A stretch of DNA of 64,000 nt from Viridilinea sp964592425 (lineage in GTDB: Bacteria > Chloroflexota > Chloroflexia > Chloroflexales > Chloroflexaceae). The stretch lies in assembly GCA_964592425.1 (NCBI GenBank), contig CAZQCG010000019.1, positions 1-64,000 on the forward strand, read 5' to 3'. Below, piece after piece: positions 22,414-30,140 of the stretch. Both the position numbers and the translations under genes were made by a program. Below the pieces are notes generated by a model that worked only from the letters and a program-made list of their open reading frames with translations, was not told the origin of the DNA and ran no database searches. Numbering within the stretch: the stretch's first letter is position 1; every line of letters begins with the position of its first letter.

Positions 22414-25110
22414 TCAGAGGGCTGGCAGGATGAAGCTGAAGCTGGTATGCTCAGCGGGGGTACTGCGCACCCAGATGTACCCACCGAGCAGTTCAATCAG
22501 CGGGCGCACGAGGGCCAGGCCCAGGCCAGCACCGCCAGCTTCGATCTTGAGCGGATTATCGCCGCGGTAGAAGCGCTCGAAGATGCGCGGCAGGTCATGC
22601 TCAGCGATACCGACGCCGGTGTCGCGGATGTTGAGCTGGGTGTAGCGCCGACCGGGCACCAGGCTGTCATGCAACTCTTCGGGCAGACTCGCCTGGCTGG
22701 TCTCAAAGGCTTCGATCCAGATCTGACCACCAGCTGGTGTATATTTGATCGCATTGAGCAGCAGGTGGTAGAGCACCTGGTGCAGCCGACGCGCATCGGC
22801 CCGCACCAGTGGCAAGCCGGGCGGAAGCGTGATCGTCAGGTTGTGGCCATGTTCGCTAAGCTGATCTTTCAGCTCAATCATCACCCCACTGAGCGCTTCA
22901 GCCATATGCAATGGTCGCCACTCCAACTCCACACTGCCCGACTCAAGCTTGGTAATATCGAGCACATTGTTGATCAGCTCGATCATATGCTCGGTATTAT
23001 GATCGATGCGCTGGACAAACTCGCGCTGGGTCTCATTCAGTAGCCCGAGGCCGCCCATACCGAGCAGTTGGGTAAACCCTTTGATTGCCGTCATTGGGGT
23101 GCGCAGTTCGTGCGACATCGTGCCGATGAACTCGGTCTTGAGGCGATCAACTTCGATCTCACGGCTGATATCGTGCAGCAACAGCAGCGCACCGAGGGTG
23201 GTACCGTCTTCTTTGAGCACCGGGCCAAGGGAGAGATTAAGCGTCCGGGGGCCAAGTTTGAGGATGCTACGGAACTGACGGAGGTGTCCATCACGGCCCT
23301 GGGGGCGCTGAAGCAGATCGGTGAGCGGCAGGTCATCCTTGCGCAGGCCCAGGTAACGGACGATCAGTTCATGCACATTGGCAAGCAGCAACTCTTCGAC
23401 GCTACGATCAAGCATCATTGCGGCCGCGGGGTTGGTGACGAGCACATTGCCCAGGGGGTCACAAACCAGCACACCGTCGCTGAGGCTCTGCAGAATAGCC
23501 TGGATCTGGCTGGCCTCCTGTTGCTGACGCTCGATTAACTCAGAGCGGCGCACGGCTTCGGCGCTAACGATCTGGAAGAGGTTTGCATTGTTGATGCCGA
23601 TAGCGATCGCCCCGGCACAGGCACTGAGCATACGCAGGTGGCCCTCGTGGAAATAGCCGGTCTGCGTATGTGAGATGCTGAGCACGCCAATCACTTCACC
23701 CTGGGCGATCAGCGGCACGGCGACCATAGCTCCCTGGCGCTTACGGGCCGAAAGGCCCGGTCCAGCCACCCAGCGTTCGTCGCTGGCGATATCGTCGATC
23801 AGGACAGCCGTACGGTGTTGGGCGACCCAACCGGCAATGCCGCTGCCAAGCGGGAAGCGCAGGTAGTTCTTCGGGTTGGTGATCGGCGGCACGCCAAGCA
23901 CGGCCCGGGTAATCAGCAGGTTGCTCCCGTCGGGATCGACCAGCATGATCGAGGCGTGCTCAGGCTGGCTGATGGCGCAGATCAGCTGCAGCGAGGTGTT
24001 GAGCAGCAGATCCAGATCAAGGGTACTACTGACCTCGGTCGCAATCTGGTTAATCGTCGCGAGACGATCCTTCTCTTCCTGAAGTTCACGCGTACGAGCG
24101 ATCACGCGGGCCTCAAGATCGGCGTTGAGCGCACGCACTTCGGCGTAGAGCCGGGCGTTGCGCATGGCAATCGCTGACTGGCTGACGACACCCCAAGCCA
24201 GATCCTGCTGCATCCGTAACTGGCTAGCCGGGTCGGGGTCCTGCAAGACGACAATAGCCAGAGTCTGCTCGTCGAAGTGCATCGGCAGAACCAGGGCCCC
24301 GCAATCGGGCTGCAACCAGGGGCCATGGCGAGCGGGATCCGGGTGCATCTCGAACTGGATACCGGCGCTGCGATAGGCCCGTGCCACCAGATCGGTGGGA
24401 TGGGCCGGGTCAAGCTGCATGCCGATCATTGTTACGGTGGCGCTGCCCTGGGCATACCGTAGCACCAATTGCTCGGCTGCTGCTTCGCCGGGCCGGAGCG
24501 GCTGCCAGATCGCCAGGTGGGCTACCCCGGTGAGTTGTTGGAGGTTATTGATCAGGCGATCGAAGAGTTGATCGACTTCGAGGGTTGCCGAGAGTTGTTG
24601 AGAAATGACATTGAGCGACTGCAGTTGTAGCGTATGGCGGTCGGCAGCATCATAGGCACGCACCAACTGTTCGGTGATAAACTCGCGCTCGTAGATCAGT
24701 GCCTGGTTATGGGCCGACCATGCCTCGGCGACGCTGCTTGTCATCAGGTTCAAGCGATCGTCAAGCGCCTCAAGCAGAGCGAGGCTTGCCGTGCCGGTAT
24801 GCACACTCGTGTAGAGTTGCATACGTACCGTGCGCCCAAGCTTGCAGACGAGATCCAGTATGGATGGCAAGTCGCTGTCCGATCCGTCCCCCAGGGTTTG
24901 CAGTTGCTGTTTGAGGGCTTCGTTGTCAGCTTCAGTGGCGCTCAGGGCAGCCGTGTAGAGCGCCACGGCTACATGATCGGCAGCCTGGCGTGCGGCCGCA
25001 TCCGTAATGATGGAGCTTCCGGCAGATGTAGTTTCGGCGAGCAGGGCAGCCCAGCGTGGCAAGAGAGTTGGGCGTTGATCCTCAAGCCAGGTCGTGAGGC
25101 TGGTATGCAT
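22414..25110 (-). CDS. Cytosolic hybrid-sensor histidine kinase: helical N-terminus, two GAF domains, PAS, HisKA/HATPase
   Basis: 898 residues with no membrane helix. Residues 1-170 are helical and recall the RsbR-type N-terminal sensor fold (LEDQRPTLLPRWAALLAE). GAF 1 is about 190-330, a coiled coil near 335-365, GAF 2 about 365-510, a PAS domain about 525-640, then the kinase: H-box SHELRTP near 665, N-box LLLNAIKYTP, G1 DTGVGI, F-box and G2 GAGLGLAL. It should autophosphorylate on His. No response-regulator gene lies beside it. It ends a leftward unit with RsbX- and RsbT-like genes, 5 bp after the former, so it probably shares their signalling pathway. Confidence 0.92.
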   Translation of the reverse strand: MHTSLTTWLEDQRPTLLPRWAALLAETTSAGSSIITDAAARQAADHVAVALYTAALSATEADNEALKQQLQTLGDGSDSDLPSILDLVCKLGRTVRMQLYTSVHTGTASLALLEALDDRLNLMTSSVAEAWSAHNQALIYEREFITEQLVRAYDAADRHTLQLQSLNVISQQLSATLEVDQLFDRLINNLQQLTGVAHLAIWQPLRPGEAAAEQLVLRYAQGSATVTMIGMQLDPAHPTDLVARAYRSAGIQFEMHPDPARHGPWLQPDCGALVLPMHFDEQTLAIVVLQDPDPASQLRMQQDLAWGVVSQSAIAMRNARLYAEVRALNADLEARVIARTRELQEEKDRLATINQIATEVSSTLDLDLLLNTSLQLICAISQPEHASIMLVDPDGSNLLITRAVLGVPPITNPKNYLRFPLGSGIAGWVAQHRTAVLIDDIASDERWVAGPGLSARKRQGAMVAVPLIAQGEVIGVLSISHTQTGYFHEGHLRMLSACAGAIAIGINNANLFQIVSAEAVRRSELIERQQQEASQIQAILQSLSDGVLVCDPLGNVLVTNPAAAMMLDRSVEELLLANVHELIVRYLGLRKDDLPLTDLLQRPQGRDGHLRQFRSILKLGPRTLNLSLGPVLKEDGTTLGALLLLHDISREIEVDRLKTEFIGTMSHELRTPMTAIKGFTQLLGMGGLGLLNETQREFVQRIDHNTEHMIELINNVLDITKLESGSVELEWRPLHMAEALSGVMIELKDQLSEHGHNLTITLPPGLPLVRADARRLHQVLYHLLLNAIKYTPAGGQIWIEAFETSQASLPEELHDSLVPGRRYTQLNIRDTGVGIAEHDLPRIFERFYRGDNPLKIEAGGAGLGLALVRPLIELLGGYIWVRSTPAEHTSFSFILPAL

Positions 25111-25115
25111 AGGTG

Positions 25116-25697
25116 CTACTCAGTGAGGCGGATCACCACAACTGTCGCATCATCGTTACTCTTGCCGTGGTGACGCATTATCAACTCGGCCAGACTCTGG
25201 GGTGGCAGGCTCGGATCAATCTGGGTGTCGGCATTAAAACGGCTGGAGATACCGTCACTAAAAATAACGAACGTGTCGCCATAGTTATAGTTGAAGACCA
25301 ACTTGAGCAGGGGCGGCATACGATAGCCAACAATACCATTTTTTGAGATCGGTTTGATCGGCTGGGTACTGTAGACCTGGGTACCGATATTGCCAACGCC
25401 GACATAGCTCACACTGCGCCGTCGCAGGTCGAAGGTCATCAGGGCCATGACCGCGCCGCGGGTGCCCTGGAGGGCCTTATGGGCCAACTGCATGAGGCGG
25501 GTCGGGTCAAGATCAAGGGCATTGCGCACTACGCTAAGCGCCGCCTGAGCCGCCACAGCTGCCTCGTTGCCACCGCCAAGTCCGTCGATCACCGCCACCT
25601 GCAAACCAGCGGGATCGAACCGCTCGATCAGGTAGCAGTCGCCGCTGACACTCTGACCCTGTTTTGGCCGTGCTTCTGCGCCCCAACTAACGCCCAT
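25116..25697 (-). CDS. PP2C-type serine phosphatase, RsbX-like
   Basis: 193 residues, the size of Bacillus RsbX. Metal-binding and fold motifs: QSVSGDCYLIE, AVIDGLGGG (33-41), YVGVGNIGT, VIFSDGISSRF and DDATVVVI at the C-terminus. RsbX and SpoIIE-type enzymes remove phosphate from serine or threonine in partner-switching cascades. GGAGAGC precedes the ATG at 25697. It overlaps the RsbT-like gene upstream by 11 bp and is followed after 5 bp by the histidine kinase, so all three are likely made together. Confidence 0.86.
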   Translation of the reverse strand: MGVSWGAEARPKQGQSVSGDCYLIERFDPAGLQVAVIDGLGGGNEAAVAAQAALSVVRNALDLDPTRLMQLAHKALQGTRGAVMALMTFDLRRRSVSYVGVGNIGTQVYSTQPIKPISKNGIVGYRMPPLLKLVFNYNYGDTFVIFSDGISSRFNADTQIDPSLPPQSLAELIMRHHGKSNDDATVVVIRLTE

Positions 25698-26118
25698 AGA
25701 TTGCTCTCCGCTGCGACACAATGCGCCACTTGATCGCCCGGACACGGGTACCGACCCCGACGGTCGATTCGATCATAAACTCGTCCATCAGGCGGCGGAT
25801 GCCCGGCAGCCCCATGCCAAGGCTGCGGGCGGTGCTATACCCATCTTTCAGCGCCAGGTTAATGTCGGCAATGCCTGGGCCAGCGTCGAGGGCTTCCAGG
25901 CTGATCCCGGCACCACGTTCAGGGGACGCGAGTTGTTCAATCGTCAAAGTTCCCCCACCAGCATGATTGATCAGATTACGAGTCAATTCAAGCAAAGCAA
26001 TTTCGATTCGTGTACGATCAACAGTGCTAAAGCCAAGCTTCTGGCTCAACTCACGCACACGCCAGAGGGCCAGGTAGATATCGGCCTCTTGGGCGATCTG
26101 GCAAACAGTAGGTTGCAT
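25687..26118 (-). CDS. RsbT-like anti-sigma/switch serine kinase (GHKL fold)
   Basis: 143 residues with N-box ELTRNLINHAGGG, G1 DAGPGIADI and G2 GMGLPGIRRL, the pattern of RsbT/RsbW-family kinases. These phosphorylate STAS-domain antagonists or bind partner phosphatases to activate general stress control. No STAS (RsbS/RsbR) gene is adjacent. Start 26118 gives the family N-terminus (MQPTVCQIAQEADIYLALW); the ribosome site is weak. Overlaps the RsbX-like gene by 11 bp. Confidence 0.86.
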   Translation of the reverse strand: MQPTVCQIAQEADIYLALWRVRELSQKLGFSTVDRTRIEIALLELTRNLINHAGGGTLTIEQLASPERGAGISLEALDAGPGIADINLALKDGYSTARSLGMGLPGIRRLMDEFMIESTVGVGTRVRAIKWRIVSQRRAIYGR

Positions 26119-26207
26119 AACTAGAGCCAAGCTGGGGGCCGGTGGCAGGGCTTGCCCCGACAGCGATCTTCCTGGCGCAGTATAACACTCTGACCATACC
26201 AAACCAA

Positions 26208-26672
26208 TCAGGCCCGGCGTGGCTGACGAAAGGTCGTGCTATCAAGCATGATCGTGACCGGGCCGTCGTTGACAAGGGCGACCTGCATCATGGCCCCAAA
26301 ACGCCCACCGGCAACCGTTATGCCGAGCTCGCACAGGGCCGCAGCGTAGGCTTCAACCAGCGGTGCGGCCAGATCGGGGGGCGCAGCAGCACTGAAGCTG
26401 GGTCGGCGGCCTTTGCGTGTATCAGCAAAGAGGGTAAACTGCGAAACCACCAGGGCAGCCCCGCCGACCTCACGTAGCGAGCGGTTAAAACGGCCCTCTT
26501 CGTCGGCGAAGATGCGCAGGCCGGCCGTCTTGTCGGCCAGTAGACGGGCTTCGGCCACGTTATCATCCTGGGCCACACCGAGCAGCACGAGCAGGCCGGC
26601 CTCAATCGAACCAACCACCAGACCATCAACCTCTACTGAGGCCCGGGTCACCCGTTGGAGCAAGGCACGCAT
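26208..26672 (-). CDS. dtd: D-aminoacyl-tRNA deacylase
   Basis: 154 residues, normal length. The family signatures SQFTLFAD (near 77-84) and LVNDGPVTI (near 132-140, Gly-cisPro motif) are present, with the N-terminus MRALLQRVTRASVEVDG. It removes D-amino acids and Gly from mischarged tRNAs. Divergent from the glycosyltransferase gene. Confidence 0.95.
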   Translation of the reverse strand: MRALLQRVTRASVEVDGLVVGSIEAGLLVLLGVAQDDNVAEARLLADKTAGLRIFADEEGRFNRSLREVGGAALVVSQFTLFADTRKGRRPSFSAAAPPDLAAPLVEAYAAALCELGITVAGGRFGAMMQVALVNDGPVTIMLDSTTFRQPRRA

Positions 26673-26713
26673 GACGGTATTCCTTTACGCTGTTGCATGT
26701 TATGATTGGCCAT

Positions 26714-27985
26714 ATGAGCCCCCTCCCTACCTCTTCAGCTAATGCCGTGCGGGTGGCGATGCTGGCACGGGTGGTCTTTCCGCTGCATGGCTACGGCGGA
26801 ATTGAGCGCCACGTCTTTCATCTGGTTACCCACCTGACGCGCCTCGGCGCTCGGGTGACGCTCTTTGTGCAGACGGCAGACGCAGCGCGACTGAGCGCCC
26901 TTGATGTGGCGACCCGTGCGCTTACCGACGGGGCGATCAAGCTAGTTTTTTTGCGCTATGACTATACCGCACCCTGGCTGCCGCCGAACGGGGTTGTGGG
27001 GCGTCAGTTCAACTATCCCTGGTACAGTTGGCAACTCGGGTGCCTGGCGGCTCAGGGCGTCCGCCACGGCCGTTTTGATGTGGTGCATAGTCAGGGGCTC
27101 TGCGCACTGGGCTACGGCTTGATCCGCACCCGCGATGCACTGCTGCAGAGCGTGCCCTTCGTAGCTAATCCACATGGGATGGAGGAGTTTCGCACGCCCG
27201 ATTGGCGCAAGTGGCTGGCTTACGCGCCCTTCCGCGCCCTCTATGCCTATGGCCACCGCGCCGCCGACCGGGCAATTGCTACCGATGCCTGTACCCGCGC
27301 CGATCTGCCGCGCTACCTGGGCGTCGCCGAGCAGCACGTGCGGGTCATCCCCTCGGCGATTGATGTCGAGGAGTGCCTGGGCTTTGTGCGTGCCGACCTG
27401 CGGGCGGCGCTACGCGAACGCCTGGGCCTCGCCGAGCTTGATCTCAGTCTGCTGAGCGTCGGGCGGCTTGAGCGTAACAAGGGCTTCCATATCCTGCTCG
27501 AGGCGCTGGCCCGCCTGCGTGATGACCTGCCGCCGCGCTGGCGCTGGCTGCTGGTCGGCGATGGGAAAGAGCGCACCGCGCTGGCAAACCAGGCAGCCCA
27601 GCTTGGCATCGGGGCCTATGTGCGCTTCGTCGGGCGGCTTGATGACCCTGAGCTGCATAGTCTCTATGAAGAGGTTGACCTGGTCATTCACCCGACCCTC
27701 TACGAGGGCTCGAGCCTGGTGACGCTCGAAGCGATGATCCACCGCCGGCCGATCATTGCCAGTGCCAGCGGCGGGATCCCCGATAAGGTTTTTGCGGAGC
27801 GCAACGGCTATCTGGTGCAGCCAGGCAGCGTTGACGACCTGGTACAGAAGATCCGCCTGGCCCTGCAGAACCGCGCCCATTGGCCCGCCTGGGGCGCCGA
27901 GAGTGAGCGCATCGTACGGACAACCTTTGACTGGCCACTGGTGGCACGCCAGACCCTCGCCCTCTACGCCGAGTTGCGAGGCTGA
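26714..27985 (+). CDS. GT4-family glycosyltransferase (GT-B fold)
   Basis: About 423 residues. N-terminal Rossmann part with VVFPLHGYGGIERHVFHLV, then FDVVHSQGLCALG, a linker VIPSAIDVEE, SVGRLERNKGFHILLEAL at the start of the donor-binding domain, and HPTLYEGSSLVTLEAM with the EX7E-type motif. It transfers a sugar from a nucleotide donor, probably to a lipid or polysaccharide. TATGAT at 26701-26706 lies 7 bases before the ATG at 26714, so a leaderless message is possible; ATG 26702 and TTG 26693 are alternatives. Confidence 0.88.
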   Translation: MSPLPTSSANAVRVAMLARVVFPLHGYGGIERHVFHLVTHLTRLGARVTLFVQTADAARLSALDVATRALTDGAIKLVFLRYDYTAPWLPPNGVVGRQFNYPWYSWQLGCLAAQGVRHGRFDVVHSQGLCALGYGLIRTRDALLQSVPFVANPHGMEEFRTPDWRKWLAYAPFRALYAYGHRAADRAIATDACTRADLPRYLGVAEQHVRVIPSAIDVEECLGFVRADLRAALRERLGLAELDLSLLSVGRLERNKGFHILLEALARLRDDLPPRWRWLLVGDGKERTALANQAAQLGIGAYVRFVGRLDDPELHSLYEEVDLVIHPTLYEGSSLVTLEAMIHRRPIIASASGGIPDKVFAERNGYLVQPGSVDDLVQKIRLALQNRAHWPAWGAESERIVRTTFDWPLVARQTLALYAELRG

Positions 27986-28004
27986 AAGAGCCTGGGAGCT
28001 TGCC

Positions 28005-29033
28005 ATGTCGCTCGATCACGATTCCGATCCGCAGTCCGCTCGTCCGCGCCTGGTGGTGATCGGTGGGGGCGGCGGGGTGAGCCAGGTCTTGCTTGGCGCA
28101 CGGGGCCTTTTCGGCACGCTGAGTGGGATCATTGCCGTGACTGATACGGGCCGCAGCACGGGGGTCGCCCGCAAGATCGGGGCGATGCCGGCTCCCGGCG
28201 ATCTACGTAATACGCTGGCGGCTCTGGCGGCCGACCCGCAGGCGTTGCCGGTACGCCTGGCGCAACACCGCCTCAGTGCGCCCGACCTGCCCGCCCTTGA
28301 TGGGATGGCCTTCGGCAATCTGCTGATCGCCGCCCTGACCCAGCTACTGGGCGATTTTGATGCGGCGGTGGCCGAGGTGGGCCGCATGCTCGGCTGTGTG
28401 GCCCGCGTGCTGCCAGCCTCGACGGTGGACGCCGAGCTGTGCGCCGAGCTGGATGATGGCCGCCTGGTCTACGGTGAAGTGGCGGTGCGTGCGTTGCCCA
28501 AACCACCCATCCGCCGGCTCTTGCTGCGCCCGGACGGCGCAGCGGCCAACCCCGCTGCGCTGCAGGCTATTGCCGAAGCCGACCTGGTGGCACTCGGCCC
28601 GGGCAGCTTCTTCACCTCGGTGATGGCAAGTTTGCAGTTTGCTGGCATGCGCGAGGCCCTGCATACAACAGCGGCCAGGATCGTCTTTGTCGCCAATACA
28701 ACCACCCAGCCCGGCCAGACCGACGGGATGAGCCTGGTTGATCATGTGCGCTGGCTAGTCGAGTGGCTCGGCCCAGGCGGACTCGATGCCGTCCTGATCA
28801 GTAAGACGGAGGCCATTCCGCCTGCACTGGAGGCGGCCTACCAGGAAGATGGGCTGCAGCTGCTGCGTTGCGGCCCCACTGAGCTTGATCAACTGGCGGC
28901 CATGGGCGTCACCGCACTGGTGCGTGACCTGGCCGAGATCACCACGGCAAAACGCCAACTCTGGCAGAAGCAGGACAGCATCCGCCACGCCCCGGCCCTG
29001 GTTGCCCAGGCTCTGCGTGAGGTTGTGGGGTAA
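28005..29033 (+). CDS. YvcK/CofD-like protein (gluconeogenesis factor family)
   Basis: 342 residues with VIGGGGGVSQVLLGARGL (18-35), AVTDTGRSTGVARKIG where most members have DDGGSSG, APGDLRNTLAAL, FGNLLIAAL and ALGPGSFFTSVMASL. YvcK proteins bind UDP-sugars and support growth on gluconeogenic carbon and cell-wall synthesis; CofD makes F420. The UDP-sugar type is more likely beside a glycosyltransferase. GGGAG precedes ATG 28005. It follows the glycosyltransferase by 19 bp. Confidence 0.85.
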   Translation: MSLDHDSDPQSARPRLVVIGGGGGVSQVLLGARGLFGTLSGIIAVTDTGRSTGVARKIGAMPAPGDLRNTLAALAADPQALPVRLAQHRLSAPDLPALDGMAFGNLLIAALTQLLGDFDAAVAEVGRMLGCVARVLPASTVDAELCAELDDGRLVYGEVAVRALPKPPIRRLLLRPDGAAANPAALQAIAEADLVALGPGSFFTSVMASLQFAGMREALHTTAARIVFVANTTTQPGQTDGMSLVDHVRWLVEWLGPGGLDAVLISKTEAIPPALEAAYQEDGLQLLRCGPTELDQLAAMGVTALVRDLAEITTAKRQLWQKQDSIRHAPALVAQALREVVG

Positions 29034-29035
29034 AT

Positions 29036-30109
29036 CTACTGTTTCCTCAGTAAAAAAATATACTCGTGCTTAAAAATATAGAAGCCCCCGACGAGGGCGC
29101 GGTAACGCCAGAGCTCCTTGCGGCTGCGTTTGCCGAAGGTCTGCTCGAAGTTTTTAACAATAATGCTCTTGAGCGCAAAGCCGCGCCGCATAGCCTCGTT
29201 CATCGTCTGAAAGCCGAGCGGAATCCAGTCGCCGCGGGCGTATTTGTCACCAATCACGATCGCAAGATAGCGGCCTTGCGCCAGAACTGCGGCAACATTA
29301 TCGATAATCGCACCAATCATGGTCAGGAAATCTTCAACTGAGGGCGCATTGGAGAGATCCTGCGGGTCGCTGCTAAATTTGATGATGTCATGGTAGGGCG
29401 GATGCAGGATCACCAGCTGTACGCTGGTCTGTCCATAGCGGGCAAGCATGGCCCGGTAGTCAAAGCTGGTGCTATCGCCTTGCAGCACCTCAACCACCGT
29501 GCCATAGGGGTTGGGCTCGGCGGCCAGCAGTTTGCGCGTCTGCTCCACCATCGCTGGCTGGAGTTCGATGCCAAGGGTATGCCGGCCCAGGCGTTGCCCC
29601 TCGATCAGGGTGGTGCCTGAGCCGGCAAATGGGTCAAGCACCCAGTCACCCTGGCGGGTGTACCTGCGCATCAGCTGGTTGGGGATCTGGGGAATGAAAT
29701 TGCCCCAGTAGCTCGCCGAATGAACCCCGGAGCTGTCACGCTGATCGATGATCCAGAGGCTGTCAGTCAGCAGGTCGGGGTACTCTTTCCAGCGATTAAG
29801 GTTCAGGTCATTGAGCGGGCCACGTCGCACGGCGGTGATGCTCTTGATCAGCCGATCAACATAGTAATGGGCACGGTCGATAGTCAAGGCTGCCATGATC
29901 TGGTCGATCGCAGCGTGCAGATAGGCCGTGCCAAAAACAACCGGCTCCGGCTCCGGCCCGATGGCGTGGAGTGGATGTTGGGCATCACGCAGGGCGTGGC
30001 GCAAGCGTACGCCTGCATCACGCAGATCGTCGAGCCTGGCAGCCTGCTGCAACGGCTCAAGCAGTTGCAGCAGGGTCTGCCGTACGAGATAGAGCTGCTC
30101 GTCGGGCAT
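29036..30109 (-). CDS. Orphan N4/N6-type DNA methyltransferase with HPPY motif IV
   Basis: 357 residues. SAM motif I is LDPFAGSGTT (158-167), followed by GIELQP, then QLVILHPPYHDII with HPPY at 236-239 in place of the usual D/N/S-PPY. The order (motif I before IV) is a gamma-like or permuted arrangement. The N-terminal 130 residues are helical and unassigned. No restriction endonuclease is encoded beside it. It could methylate DNA for regulation or be a phage-derived orphan; RNA as substrate cannot be excluded. GGTGAG lies 5 bases before ATG 30109, better than the GTG at 30118. Its 3' end is 2 bp from the YvcK-like stop. Confidence 0.82.
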   Translation of the reverse strand: MPDEQLYLVRQTLLQLLEPLQQAARLDDLRDAGVRLRHALRDAQHPLHAIGPEPEPVVFGTAYLHAAIDQIMAALTIDRAHYYVDRLIKSITAVRRGPLNDLNLNRWKEYPDLLTDSLWIIDQRDSSGVHSASYWGNFIPQIPNQLMRRYTRQGDWVLDPFAGSGTTLIEGQRLGRHTLGIELQPAMVEQTRKLLAAEPNPYGTVVEVLQGDSTSFDYRAMLARYGQTSVQLVILHPPYHDIIKFSSDPQDLSNAPSVEDFLTMIGAIIDNVAAVLAQGRYLAIVIGDKYARGDWIPLGFQTMNEAMRRGFALKSIIVKNFEQTFGKRSRKELWRYRALVGGFYIFKHEYIFLLRKQ

Positions 30110-30140
30110 GGTGCTCACCGTTCAGCAGGCCAGCTATAGT

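Noticed and set aside
29036..30109. Restriction-modification or defence island around the methyltransferase
   Set aside because: Neighbours are YvcK-like and metH; no endonuclease, helicase or toxin gene is encoded nearby.
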